Of a stretch of DNA of 64,000 bases, positions 27,980-37,243 are shown in pieces; position 1 is the stretch's first letter; each line of letters starts with the position of its first letter. A model generated the notes under the pieces. The model did no database searches. It was not told where the DNA came from and was given only the letters and a program-made list of their open reading frames with translations. The DNA is from Idiomarina xiamenensis 10-D-4 (GTDB taxonomy: Bacteria > Pseudomonadota > Gammaproteobacteria > Enterobacterales > Alteromonadaceae): assembly GCF_000299895.1 (NCBI RefSeq), contig NZ_AMRG01000002.1:186001-250000 (forward strand). Reading direction: 5' to 3'. Both the position numbers and the translations under genes were made by a program.

Positions 27980-29425
27980 TTATAGAGGTAGCGTTAGCAT
28001 CCCTTGTCCGGCCATTTTTTCAGCAACGCGGACTACCTGACAGCTATAGCCGAATTCGTTGTCATACCATACGTATAACACCGCACGGTCACCGTCGACG
28101 ATAGTTGCTTGTGAATCGACCACGCCAGCATGGCGCGAACCAACTAAGTCGCTAGACACGATTTCGGTCGACGCGGTGAAATCGATTTGTGCTTGTAGCG
28201 GTGAATAAAGTGCAATTTTACGTAAGTACTCGTTCAATTCGTCACGATCCGTTGCCTGTTCTAAGTTCAGGTTCATGATCGCCATCGATACATTTGGCGT
28301 CGGCACCCGAATCGCATTACCCGTCAACTTACCGGCCATTTCAGGTAACGCCTTGGCGACCGCTTTAGCCGCGCCGGTCGAGGTGATCACCATATTTAAC
28401 GGCGCCGAGCGACCGCGACGGTCAGCTTTATGGTAATTATCGATCAAATTTTGGTCATTGGTATAGCTATGTACCGTTTCGACGTGACCATTTTTAATGC
28501 CATATTCATCATTGATCGCTTTTAATACCGGAGTGATTGCGTTAGTCGTGCAACTTGCCGCCGAAACGATAGTATCTGAAGGCTGAATGTCACCGTCATT
28601 AACGCCATAAACGATGTTTTTAATCTCACCCTTAGACGGGGCTGTTAACAGAACTTTCTTCACACCTTTAGACTTCAGGTGTAAGCCTAAGCCAGCTTCG
28701 TCTTTCCAAATACCCGTATTATCAATGACCAACGCATCATTAATCCCATACTGGGTGTAATCAACTTGATCCGGACCATCCGAATAAATCACTTGAATAC
28801 TGGTGCCATTCGCTTTAATGGCATTGTTTTGATGGTCAACGGTAATTGAACCGTTAAATTGGCCATGAATCGAGTCACGGCGTAACAAACTGGCGCGTTT
28901 TTCTAAATCGCCGTCGCGACCACCACGCACCACAATCGCCCGCAAGCGCATTTTATTGTTGCTACCGTTACGCTCGATAAGTAAACGCGCTAACAAACGA
29001 CCAATACGACCAAAACCATAAAGAACCACGTCTTGTGCTGGCATGGTATCGTCTTTATCGACGATATCGGCCAACTCGCGGCGTAAATAATCGTCAATCG
29101 ACAGTTGTTGATTGGCTTCGCTGTTTAAATAGTTAAACGCCAGCTTGCCTAAATCCACCCGTGCTGGAGCCAGTTTCATTTTGGCCAACGCTTCCAAGAA
29201 AGGATAGCTTTCACGAAGGCGCAACTTCTCGCCCTCATGGCGACGAATCAAACGATGAGCCTTAATAATGGTGATGGTCGACACGTTCAAAATTGAACGA
29301 CCATAAATCAGGATCTCGACGCCAGCATTACGATACAGTTTACCCAATAACGGCTGCATCATTTCTGCATATTCTTGACGTTCCTGCCAGCTTTGCAAAG
29401 TTTGATCGTGTTGCGCTTCGCTCAT
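27980..29425 (-). CDS. gap: Glyceraldehyde-3-phosphate dehydrogenase, long-N-terminus class
   Basis: 481 aa. The NAD-binding motif GFGRIGR is at ~137-143, the catalytic Cys in SAASCTTNA (about Cys292) and the partner His in VHSYTND (about His319). All GAPDH landmarks are present. An N-terminal extension of ~130 residues precedes the Rossmann fold, as in a second GAPDH type known from Shewanella, Vibrio and other gammaproteobacteria. It interconverts GAP and 1,3-bisphosphoglycerate; the cofactor preference and direction (glycolysis or gluconeogenesis) cannot be read. A terminator follows, and a probable promoter lies ~120 nt upstream. Confidence 0.93.
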   Translation of the reverse strand: MSEAQHDQTLQSWQERQEYAEMMQPLLGKLYRNAGVEILIYGRSILNVSTITIIKAHRLIRRHEGEKLRLRESYPFLEALAKMKLAPARVDLGKLAFNYLNSEANQQLSIDDYLRRELADIVDKDDTMPAQDVVLYGFGRIGRLLARLLIERNGSNNKMRLRAIVVRGGRDGDLEKRASLLRRDSIHGQFNGSITVDHQNNAIKANGTSIQVIYSDGPDQVDYTQYGINDALVIDNTGIWKDEAGLGLHLKSKGVKKVLLTAPSKGEIKNIVYGVNDGDIQPSDTIVSAASCTTNAITPVLKAINDEYGIKNGHVETVHSYTNDQNLIDNYHKADRRGRSAPLNMVITSTGAAKAVAKALPEMAGKLTGNAIRVPTPNVSMAIMNLNLEQATDRDELNEYLRKIALYSPLQAQIDFTASTEIVSSDLVGSRHAGVVDSQATIVDGDRAVLYVWYDNEFGYSCQVVRVAEKMAGQGMLTLPL

Positions 29426-29543
29426 GGTATAACCTTTCCTCTTGCGGTTACGTGCGGTTAGGCGGTTGTCGCGGCAACGAAATACCGCTAACTACAGTCG
29501 CCTCAATCCCGCGAAAATTACGATAGGCCTTAAAAGCTGCGCT

Positions 29544-29573
29544 ATTGTACTGAAAAGCAGGCGCCAACGCCAA
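29544..29573 (-). promoter_or_regulatory. Candidate sigma-70 promoter of gap
   Basis: On the minus strand TTGGCG (29573-29568) and TACAAT (29549-29544) are separated by 18 nt, giving a ~110-nt 5' leader. This is a pattern match only. Confidence 0.4.
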
Positions 29574-29642
29574 TCTTAGCCATGTAAAAAGGCACCAAGA
29601 CAACGTTCTCAGGCGCTAACATCCTATGCAAAAACAATCGAT

Positions 29643-30038
29643 TTAATCATCAGCCTCGTGTTGTAACGCTAATGAATTCACGCAATAACGCTGTCCACTG
29701 GCGGTCGGACCATCATCAAACACATGGCCTAAATGTCCACCACAGCGACGACAAAGAATTTCGGTACGTTGCATACCATGACTATCATCCTGACGATAGT
29801 CAATGGCGCCGTCGATAGCCTGATCGAAGCTCGGCCAACCGCAATGCGACGCAAACTGAGAAGCGGCTGCGAATAAGGTCGCACCGCAACCGGCGCAGTG
29901 ATAAGCACCATCCTCGGCAACCTCGATATAACGACCACTGAAAGGACGTTCAGTGCCGCCTTCGCGTAAAATGCGATATTGTTCATCGTTAAGACGTTGA
30001 CGCCATTCTTGTTCAGATAACTGCTTTATATCATCCAT
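29643..30038 (-). CDS. msrB: Peptide-methionine (R)-S-oxide reductase MsrB
   Basis: 131 aa. It repairs R-sulfoxides of protein methionine in the cytosol. The zinc cysteines are C48/C51 (HCAGC) and C96/C99 (CRRC). The catalytic Cys is about 119 in RYCVNSLAL, followed by the normal C-terminus. I chose the ATG at 30038 because AAGGG precedes it and the protein then has family length; the upstream extension to 30074 is not supported. It is divergent from pyk across a 165-nt region that carries an inverted repeat. Confidence 0.96.
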   Translation of the reverse strand: MDDIKQLSEQEWRQRLNDEQYRILREGGTERPFSGRYIEVAEDGAYHCAGCGATLFAAASQFASHCGWPSFDQAIDGAIDYRQDDSHGMQRTEILCRRCGGHLGHVFDDGPTASGQRYCVNSLALQHEADD

Positions 30039-30100
30039 TTTTCTGCCCTTAACTGCTGAGTCCACTTTAATCATAGCGCATTACTGGGTAAGATTAAGCG

Positions 30101-30128
30101 TAACAGTGATTTAGCGGTATTACTGTTA
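30101..30128. promoter_or_regulatory. 28-bp inverted repeat between msrB and pyk
   Basis: TAACAGTGAT and ATTACTGTTA are 10-nt arms with one mismatch, separated by 8 nt. It sits 76 nt before the pyk ATG and 63 nt before the msrB ATG, so it could be an operator for either gene. It does not match a motif I know. Confidence 0.45.
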
Positions 30129-30203
30129 TCTTGTTGCCATCTCTGGCGAGTTAAACTAAGACATACGCTGGTCACCCCCATATTGTGCTCAAGGAGTTAA
30201 GCC

Positions 30204-31640
30204 ATGTTACGTCGTACCAAAATTGTCACTACCTTAGGACCGGCCACCGATGCGCCGGGCGTATTAGAAAAGTTGGTAGCGGCTGGTGCCAATGTGGTTC
30301 GTTTGAACTTCTCTCATGGCAATGCCGACGATCACCGTCGCCGTGCCGCACAGGTTCGTGATATCGCTCGTCAGCAAAATCGCTATGTCGCTGTGCTGGG
30401 TGACTTGCAAGGGCCTAAAATTCGGGTGGCAAAGTTTCAGCAAGGTGCGGTTAACCTGACTATTGGCGATACCTTTATTCTGGATGCGGCATTAGACACC
30501 GATGCCGGCGACCAACAACAAGTTGGTATTGACTATAAAGCATTGCCTAACGACGTTAAGCAAGATGATATTTTGCTGCTCGATGATGGTCGTGTGCGCT
30601 TGCGGGTAACCGCAGTAAAAGGGTCACAAGTCATTACCGATGTTATCGTTGGTGGTCGTTTAAGTAATAATAAGGGTATCAACCGCCTTGGTGGTGGTCT
30701 ATCCGCCGACGCGCTGACCGATAAAGATTTGGCCGATATTAAAACCGCTGCTGCTATCGGCGTCGATTACTTAGCAGTATCTTTTCCGCGCAGCGGTGAT
30801 GATATCGAACGCGCTCGCCAACTGCTTCGCGCAGCCGGTGGTAATGGTCTACTTTGCGCCAAAATTGAACGTGCAGAAGCGGTTGCCGATGATGCAGCGT
30901 TAGATGACATTATCATCGCTTCTGATGCGGTCATGGTGGCACGCGGCGACTTAGGGGTAGAAATTGGTGATGCCCAATTAGTCGGTAAGCAAAAACGCAT
31001 CATTGCCCGTACGCGACAACTGAACAAAGTTGTTATTACGGCCACGCAAATGATGGAAAGCATGATTGAGAGCCCCATGCCCACTCGCGCAGAAGTCATG
31101 GACGTGGCTAATGCGGTACTGGACGGCACCGACGCGGTGATGCTATCGGCTGAAACCGCTGCCGGTAAATACCCCATTGAAACGGTACAAGCCATGGCGG
31201 AAATCTGTCGTGGCGCCGAAACCCATCCCAGCGTGCAATTACAGCATAGCGATTTGGCTGAAGTCATCCAAAATCCCTCAGAAGCAGCCGCTATGGCAGC
31301 CATGTATGCGGCCACCCATTTAGCCGGAGTGGTAGCGATTATCGCCCTGACCGAATCCGGTAGTACCGCGCGCCTGATGTCTCGAATTACCACTAACCTG
31401 CCCATTTTTTCGCTGTCTCGGCACGTCGATAGCCGAGCCAAATGTGCGCTTTATCGAGGCGTTTACCCGGTCGCTTTTGACTCAACTGAGTACCCTCATG
31501 AGCAACTAGTGCCAGCGGCATTGCAACAAGTGAAGGCATTGGGTCATATCAAGCCTGGCGACTTAGTTATTTTGACCCACGGCGATATGATGGAAAGTAT
31601 TGGTTCAACCAATACCTGCAAAATTTTGACCGTCAGCTAA
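30204..31640 (+). CDS. pyk: Pyruvate kinase
   Basis: 478 aa. It converts PEP and ADP to pyruvate and ATP. Landmarks are [12 protein letters not shown] at the start, [10 protein letters not shown] (~28-37), the active-site region [12 protein letters not shown] (~246) and [33 protein letters not shown], with the catalytic Lys in [12 protein letters not shown]. The C-terminal domain ends in the usual LTHGDMM...TNTCKI. Length and sequence resemble the PykA (type II) isozyme. AAGGAG lies 8 nt before the ATG. It is convergent with a lipoprotein gene 16 nt away, without an obvious terminator. Confidence 0.97.
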   Translation: MLRRTKIVTTLGPATDAPGVLEKLVAAGANVVRLNFSHGNADDHRRRAAQVRDIARQQNRYVAVLGDLQGPKIRVAKFQQGAVNLTIGDTFILDAALDTDAGDQQQVGIDYKALPNDVKQDDILLLDDGRVRLRVTAVKGSQVITDVIVGGRLSNNKGINRLGGGLSADALTDKDLADIKTAAAIGVDYLAVSFPRSGDDIERARQLLRAAGGNGLLCAKIERAEAVADDAALDDIIIASDAVMVARGDLGVEIGDAQLVGKQKRIIARTRQLNKVVITATQMMESMIESPMPTRAEVMDVANAVLDGTDAVMLSAETAAGKYPIETVQAMAEICRGAETHPSVQLQHSDLAEVIQNPSEAAAMAAMYAATHLAGVVAIIALTESGSTARLMSRITTNLPIFSLSRHVDSRAKCALYRGVYPVAFDSTEYPHEQLVPAALQQVKALGHIKPGDLVILTHGDMMESIGSTNTCKILTVS

Positions 31641-31656
31641 AGCGTTTTTACATGCC

Positions 31657-32541
31657 CTACTTCGCCTGATACTCATCGATTAAGTCACTGAGCAGTATCA
31701 GGTAGTCGTCGGCTTTAGCTAACAGATGTTGACGCTGGCGTTCGCTCAAGCTTTGATAGAGCGACAGGTAAAACGCAATTTGTTGCTGGCGTTGCTGTTG
31801 CATGGTTTCATTCAGTTGCGCCGAGCGCAACTGCGCCGGGTCGGTCAGTAGTAATCGCAGCCGCTCAGCAAAGTCAGGCTGCTCGCTACCTGCTTGTAAA
31901 GTGCTAGCAAACTCGTCTAACCAACGCTGCCGATACGCTAACCAAAGTGTGGTATCAGAAACCCGTTGCGAGACGTTGTCTGCCACCAATTGACGTTGCT
32001 GATTGGTTAAATAGCCCAGCCAATCTTGTAGCCGCTCCTCTTGCTCATCAATTTGTTCACTGCGCCGCTCAGCAACTGGTTGCTGCGCTCGTTGCTGATA
32101 CTTTTCCCGGCGCTCGTCGAGCTTTTCTTGAAGATTAGTTAACAATTGTTGGCGTTGCTCGGCCGTGAGCTGCGGCAATAACAATAACGCTTCGGGGTAA
32201 ACTCGTTGTTGGATGTTATGCCACAATTGCCATAACTGCTCATAGACTGCGGTTACCCGTTGCTGGTCGATGTTGCCATTGGCCAAATCGTCTCGTAGCT
32301 GTTTTAGCTGCTGCCGGTATTTAGGTAGCTCGACTTGCGCATGCCACAGATGCAGACCGTCAATGCGTTGACTTAAGCGCTGTTCTTGCGCGTTATCTAA
32401 ATCAACATAATTGTCGACTTCCCACTCGATGGCGGTATCGGCAAAACGATAAGCTAATTGACTAGAGCAGCCAGCTATTGCCAAAACCGTGACAACACTA
32501 GCTACCCGCCAGATGGTTTGCTTTAACCTCTTGATACCCAT
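31657..32541 (-). CDS. DUF6279-like lipoprotein
   Basis: 294 aa. The N-terminus MGIKRLKQTIWRVASVVTVLAIAGCSS is a lipoprotein signal with lipobox LAIAGC. The mature part is almost wholly alpha-helical and extremely Gln/Leu/Arg-rich (QLWQLWHNIQQRVYPEALLL, ERQRQHLLAKADDY), consistent with the DUF6279 family of gammaproteobacterial lipoproteins of unknown function. No enzyme motif is seen. I chose the start at 32541 so the signal peptide has normal length. Residue 2 after Cys is Ser, which would favour outer-membrane sorting. Confidence 0.8.
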   Translation of the reverse strand: MGIKRLKQTIWRVASVVTVLAIAGCSSQLAYRFADTAIEWEVDNYVDLDNAQEQRLSQRIDGLHLWHAQVELPKYRQQLKQLRDDLANGNIDQQRVTAVYEQLWQLWHNIQQRVYPEALLLLPQLTAEQRQQLLTNLQEKLDERREKYQQRAQQPVAERRSEQIDEQEERLQDWLGYLTNQQRQLVADNVSQRVSDTTLWLAYRQRWLDEFASTLQAGSEQPDFAERLRLLLTDPAQLRSAQLNETMQQQRQQQIAFYLSLYQSLSERQRQHLLAKADDYLILLSDLIDEYQAK

Positions 32542-32601
32542 AACAGCTACCTTGATTAGCGCGATGATGTTACTACGCCACAATTGCTGACACGGGTCAA
32601 A

Positions 32602-33429
32602 TTAGCGATTTAAGATCAGCTGTTTAATTTTATCTTTATAGCTACGGCTGACCTTTAACTGCTGCCCATTATGCAAAACCAAATGATATTCACCATTTTG
32701 TCGGCTGCAAAGTTTTTCCACCTGAGTCATGTTAACAATCGCCGAGCGATGAATGCGCTGAAAACGTTGCGGATTCAGGTCTTGTTCCAATTCCTTCATG
32801 GTGCGCCGTAAAATATGGGTTTCGTCGCTAGCATGAATACACATGTAGTCGCCAGCGGCATCAATCCATTCGATGGCATTAATCGCTACACGGGTAATTT
32901 CACCGCTTTCTTTGATCGCAATATGCTCGGGATAACGCGCAGAACCAATATCTGACCCCGCCGCTAAGCGGCGTAAAATATCTTCACAGTCTTCGCCCGT
33001 GACTTCAGCGACTAAGTTGATGAGTTTATCTTGCTGCTGTTGCTCTTGATGTGCGCTAACGCTTGCACAAATACGGCTAATAGCTTGCTGTAAACGTTCA
33101 TCATCGACCGGCTTTAGCAAGTAATCCAGAGCACGTACTTCAAATGCTTTAATCGCATATTGATCATAGGCGGTGACAAAAACCACCATCGGCATACTGA
33201 TACCGCTGCGTTTGATTTCACGCAATAGCTCAAAACCATTCATGCCCGGCATTTGAATATCGAGAAATACCAGTTGTGGGCGTAAAGCCTTGATTTGTGC
33301 TAAGGCTTCGCGACCACCACTACAATCGGCTACCACCGCCAGTTCCGGATATTGCTGTAAGCGTATCGTCAGCCCTTGACGTGCTAGCGACTCGTCATCG
33401 ACGACTAATGTTGTAATTTTTTCGTTCAT
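32602..33429 (-). CDS. LytTR family response regulator
   Basis: 275 aa. The N-terminal receiver has VVDDE, the phospho-acceptor about Asp57 (LVFLDIQMPGMNGF) and the KPVDDERL switch. A linker of ~50 residues leads to a C-terminal LytTR DNA-binding domain (IEWIDAAGDYMCIH, RRTMKELEQDLNPQRFQRIHRSAIVN). The ATG at 33429 lies 4 nt after the stop of the sensor kinase gene, so the pair is co-transcribed. The targets are not visible in the window. Confidence 0.93.
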   Translation of the reverse strand: MNEKITTLVVDDESLARQGLTIRLQQYPELAVVADCSGGREALAQIKALRPQLVFLDIQMPGMNGFELLREIKRSGISMPMVVFVTAYDQYAIKAFEVRALDYLLKPVDDERLQQAISRICASVSAHQEQQQQDKLINLVAEVTGEDCEDILRRLAAGSDIGSARYPEHIAIKESGEITRVAINAIEWIDAAGDYMCIHASDETHILRRTMKELEQDLNPQRFQRIHRSAIVNMTQVEKLCSRQNGEYHLVLHNGQQLKVSRSYKDKIKQLILNR

Positions 33430-33433
33430 CGTA

Positions 33434-34516
33434 TTAGTCTGCCTGTTCATAAGGGATATGTATGTCAATGCGTAATCCCGAAGGATCGTGATTAGTTAAG
33501 CTAAAGCTATAGTCGGTGCCGTATAACGCGGCCAAGCGATCACGGGTATTGGCTAAGCCAACTCCGCCATTGTCAAGAATATGCTGTGCATCACCTTTTA
33601 CGCCGGGACCGTTGTCGGTTACCGTCAAAATCAGTTGCTCACCCTGCACTGCAGCATCGATACGAATTTCACCGCCGGCTTCCATTTTAGCAATGGCATA
33701 TTTTATCGAGTTTTCAATCAGCGGCTGACAAATCAAACTAGGAACTAGGGCTTGCTGAGCAGCATCACTCAGTTCCACCACCACGTTCAAACGCTCATCA
33801 AAGCGCACCCGTTCGATATCCAAGTACAACATCAAGGCATCGATTTCTTCTACTAAGGGTATTTTTTTGATCGGCTCGTTATCTAACGAAAAACGCAAAA
33901 AGCGACTGAGCTTGCTGACCATCTGATTAGCCAAATCGTTTTGTTTAACCAGTATCAAAGTCGAAATCGCATTCAATGTATTGAACAAAAAGTGTGGATT
34001 AAGCTGATACCGCAACATCTTCAACTGAGCTTGATGCGCCATCGACGTCGCCATCAACGCTTTTTGCCGTTCATCTTGCAATAGCTGATAGTACTTAATA
34101 CCAAAATATAGCCCGCTCCAGCTCGCCATAATATAAAACTTGGCTAGGCTATTTTTGAAATAAAACAGCCAGTTATCGGGCCGAAAGCCAAACTTATAAA
34201 TTTCCCAATAGGTGGCATTATCAATCACAGCCCAAGACGCCGCTGCCACATAGGTTGCGGTTAGCACCACCGGCAATAATATCACCGGGTTCAGCTCCCA
34301 AATACGCCGATAAAAATAACGTAAAGGCACGGTAATTAAGAACCCTGCGTATGCCCCCAGAACGATAATCAGCGCGTAAATATCGCGCATTTCGTGCATC
34401 AAAGAGCCGATATAATGCACCAACGCATAACCGAGCCAGCCACCGCCTTGCAGCAGCCAGAAAAAACGACTTCGATCATCCAATAAATATTGCCAGGCGG
34501 CTGCAAACTGCTTCAT
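33434..34516 (-). CDS. LytS/YehU-type sensor histidine kinase
   Basis: 360 aa. About four TM helices are in the first 140 residues. The His_kinase domain has phospho-acceptor about His175 in YQLNPHFLFNTLNAIST, and the ATPase domain carries N-box LICQPLIENSIKYAI and G-boxes DNGPGVKG and GVGLANTRDRL. This class pairs with LytTR regulators such as the one immediately downstream. The signal is unknown; no separate sensory domain is visible beyond the TM region. The upstream 97-nt gap holds the probable promoter. Confidence 0.93.
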   Translation of the reverse strand: MKQFAAAWQYLLDDRSRFFWLLQGGGWLGYALVHYIGSLMHEMRDIYALIIVLGAYAGFLITVPLRYFYRRIWELNPVILLPVVLTATYVAAASWAVIDNATYWEIYKFGFRPDNWLFYFKNSLAKFYIMASWSGLYFGIKYYQLLQDERQKALMATSMAHQAQLKMLRYQLNPHFLFNTLNAISTLILVKQNDLANQMVSKLSRFLRFSLDNEPIKKIPLVEEIDALMLYLDIERVRFDERLNVVVELSDAAQQALVPSLICQPLIENSIKYAIAKMEAGGEIRIDAAVQGEQLILTVTDNGPGVKGDAQHILDNGGVGLANTRDRLAALYGTDYSFSLTNHDPSGLRIDIHIPYEQAD

Positions 34517-34612
34517 TACGTAAAGATTCGGTAAAAACCGTTAGCCTACCACAGAGTCATAGCCGACGGGATAGCCTGTGATGGATATTTACACAGTCGC
34601 TGAAGGTTTTTG

Positions 34613-35320
34613 TTACGCTTTCTCGGTTAACGCGTTGATATCCACCAAACTCCCTAAAAACAGCTTATCGACGATCGGCTTAAATTGCGGGTTGAATTGC
34701 AAGCCAAGAAAGTGTCTTACCGTATCGCCTTCATCATCGTCATGGTTTTCATGGTTTTCACTGCCACGCTGTATTTGCCGCACGATGGCCTCGATTTCTA
34801 GCGCTTGCTCGTCGATACGCGGCACATGAAGTTTGATTTTGTCTCCTTCCGCCCATTGCGATGATTGCGCCGGCAAGATGCTCAAACGACAGCCAGAACT
34901 GGAGACGTTGACCATCACTGCCGCCTGCTGTTCTACCTGGTCCTCGGTTAGACGGCTGATAGTAATCGGTAAATAGGCATCGAAGCGTTTATTGGCGCGG
35001 ATAACACGGCTCTCTATACGCTCTGGCCATGCTAAAAACAGCATTTTGGTCGGATGTGCGACGATATAATCTATATCGGTACGAAAAGCGACGATTTCAC
35101 CATGGTCGTTTTCAAGTATATAACGCACGATAAGCGGCACACCTTCGTGTAGCGCATCACGATAATCACCATAACGGCGGGCGTCTGGCATGGCCACGAT
35201 AAACCAGCGCTCTTCGATAGCGCCTATAAAGGAGGTCTGAAAACGCAACGGCGTGCCGGCAGTGGCAATTTGAATTTCAACCCGTGTCGACACACCCAAC
35301 TGCATGATTTTCTTTGTCAT
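34613..35320 (-). CDS. PilZ domain c-di-GMP receptor (YcgR-like)
   Basis: 235 aa. The N-terminal YcgR-N-like beta domain (residues ~5-100) is followed by a PilZ domain with an intact c-di-GMP site, R-A-N-K-R at ~108-112 and NVSSSG at ~138-143 (the [D/N]xSxxG motif). Binding of c-di-GMP is therefore likely. YcgR proteins brake flagellar motors or tune surface behaviour. No flagellar gene is adjacent. It lies on the same strand as and upstream of the LytS/LytTR pair, separated by a 96-nt gap. Confidence 0.9.
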   Translation of the reverse strand: MTKKIMQLGVSTRVEIQIATAGTPLRFQTSFIGAIEERWFIVAMPDARRYGDYRDALHEGVPLIVRYILENDHGEIVAFRTDIDYIVAHPTKMLFLAWPERIESRVIRANKRFDAYLPITISRLTEDQVEQQAAVMVNVSSSGCRLSILPAQSSQWAEGDKIKLHVPRIDEQALEIEAIVRQIQRGSENHENHDDDEGDTVRHFLGLQFNPQFKPIVDKLFLGSLVDINALTEKA

Positions 35321-35399
35321 AAGACCCCGCTAACTCGATTCTCGTTTATGCTATTATGACCGACAGTTCGGTTCTGCTGTCAAGCAATAGGAGTAGCCC

Positions 35400-37181
35400 T
35401 TGATCACCTACCAAATCACCCCGGCGGACTTACACGGTCATTTATTCAGTGTCAGCATTAGTATTGATGCTGACAGCGCCGACGGTCAGCGCTTGTCGCT
35501 ACCTAATTGGATACCCGGCAGTTATATGATCCGCGACTTCGCTAAACACATTATCGGCTTTTATGCCGAAGACGTTAATGGCGATGAAGTCGCTTGGCGC
35601 TGGCTCAATAAGCATCAAATTCAATTAGCCGCTAGCAACACACCAATCAGCGTTCATTACCAAGTTTACGCTTGGGATTTATCCGTGCGTTCTGCCTATT
35701 TGGATCAATATCAAGGTTTTTTTAATAACAGCAGCCTGTGCTTTGCGGTTGTCGGTCAAACCGAACAACCCTGTGAATTACAATTACACGCACCGTCTCA
35801 ACAGCCTCACTGGCAGGTCGCTACTGGCATGCCTCGGGTGAGTGGTTCAGCTTTTGGTTTTGGTCGATTTCGCGCCGACAACTATGAGGCACTCATTGAT
35901 TATCCGTTTTTGTTAGGTGAGCTGACCATCCAAGACTTCATCGCCCATGGTATCAAACATCAGTTGGTATTAAGCGGTAAACAGCAAGCCGATATGGGCC
36001 GTATTACCGCCGATTTAGCAAAAATCTGTGAACAACAATTGGCGTTGTTTGGCGAGCCGGCTCCGTTTACCAGTTATACCTTTTTAACGCTGGTTGTTGG
36101 TAGTGGCTTTGGCGGGTTAGAACACCGTAATAGCACTGCATTAATTTGCAGCCGTAAAGATTTACTCGGTGGTCGCAAAGACGGTCGTTTAAATAACGAT
36201 TATCGAACTTTTTTAAGTCTCTGCAGCCACGAATACTTTCATAGCTGGAACGTCAAAACATTAAAACCTAAACGCTTTTTGCCTTACCAATTAGATAGCG
36301 AACAATACACTGAGCAATTATGGTTTTACGAGGGCATGACCTCTTATTTTGACGACTATATTTTGCATAAAGCCGGTTTAATCGACGCTAACCAATACTT
36401 ACAACTGGTGGGCGAAACGCTGTCTCGGGTGCGAAGAGGTGCCGGCAGCAGCAGTCAAACTGTGACCGAATCGAGCTTTTTAAGCTGGACAAAGTTTTAT
36501 CAACAGAATGAAAATGCCGCCAATAGCATCGTTAGCTATTATGCGAAAGGCGGTTTAATTGCCTTGTGTCTCGATTTAACCTTACGTTTGCAAAGCGACC
36601 ATCAGCTCAGCTTATTGCAAGTCATGCGTGACCTTTGGCATGCGTATGGTAAAACCGCGATTGGCACCGATGATGATACGCTGATTAAGCATTTACAAAG
36701 CTACCCCGGCATTGATGTCGACGCGCTTTTACAAAAGGCATTGTACAGCACCGATCCACTGCCATTAAGTGAGCTATTAGATAATTTTGGTGTACGCGTG
36801 CATAAGCAAGTTGCTGCCGATGATAACACGCTCAATGGCAAAGCCAGCGATAGCCCTGCGCACGTCAGTTTGGGCGCAAAATACAAAGTACATAGCCAGG
36901 GCTTAGACGTACAAGTTGTTTATCATGACGAAGCGGCTTACCATGCTGGACTTGCCAGCGGTGACCGTATCGTTGCGATTGATCATATTCAAGTTAACGA
37001 GCCTAACTTGAAAGAAATTTTGCAAGCAGCGCAAGCGCATCGGGAAACCACAGTACACGCGTTTCGACGCGATCAATTGTTAACGTTAAAATTGATTTGG
37101 CAGGCGCCAAAAAGCAATAACCATGTGCTCAGTATTAATCGACCAGAGCGTTTACAGGGATGGTTAAACTATCCCATATAA
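35400..37181 (+). CDS. M61 family peptidase with PDZ domain
   Basis: 593 aa, no clear signal peptide. The zinc motif HEYFH at ~277-281 is in SHEYFHSWNVK, with the third ligand about Glu311 in WFYEGMTSYFDDY. It is a glycyl-aminopeptidase-type M61 enzyme. A C-terminal PDZ domain is around residues 480-560 (AAYHAGLASGDRIVAIDHI). The start is TTG at 35400, 8 nt after GGAG; no ATG is available before the conserved N-terminal beta domain (ITYQITPADLHGHLF). It is single and convergent with the M23 gene. Confidence 0.92.
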   Translation: MITYQITPADLHGHLFSVSISIDADSADGQRLSLPNWIPGSYMIRDFAKHIIGFYAEDVNGDEVAWRWLNKHQIQLAASNTPISVHYQVYAWDLSVRSAYLDQYQGFFNNSSLCFAVVGQTEQPCELQLHAPSQQPHWQVATGMPRVSGSAFGFGRFRADNYEALIDYPFLLGELTIQDFIAHGIKHQLVLSGKQQADMGRITADLAKICEQQLALFGEPAPFTSYTFLTLVVGSGFGGLEHRNSTALICSRKDLLGGRKDGRLNNDYRTFLSLCSHEYFHSWNVKTLKPKRFLPYQLDSEQYTEQLWFYEGMTSYFDDYILHKAGLIDANQYLQLVGETLSRVRRGAGSSSQTVTESSFLSWTKFYQQNENAANSIVSYYAKGGLIALCLDLTLRLQSDHQLSLLQVMRDLWHAYGKTAIGTDDDTLIKHLQSYPGIDVDALLQKALYSTDPLPLSELLDNFGVRVHKQVAADDNTLNGKASDSPAHVSLGAKYKVHSQGLDVQVVYHDEAAYHAGLASGDRIVAIDHIQVNEPNLKEILQAAQAHRETTVHAFRRDQLLTLKLIWQAPKSNNHVLSINRPERLQGWLNYPI

Positions 37182-37198
37182 TACCTAGATGGATAAAA

Positions 37199-37220
37199 AG
37201 CCAGTCGTTAACGGCTGGCT
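37199..37220. terminator. Bidirectional terminator between M61 and M23 genes
   Basis: AGCCAG-(10 nt)-CTGGCT preceded by A5 and followed by GTTT sits between the two convergent genes. The minus-strand U tract (TTTTT) is the better one. Confidence 0.8.
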
Positions 37221-37243
37221 GTTTGCTGAAATCGAATAACGGC

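Noticed and set aside
29426-30203. HexR-type sites near gap and pyk
   Set aside because: I searched by eye for a TGTAAT..ATTACA-like palindrome and did not see one; only an unrelated inverted repeat near pyk was found.
30767-31441. 224-aa open frame antisense to pyk
   Set aside because: It is fully inside the pyk coding region with biased composition; pyk has all active-site motifs on the plus strand.
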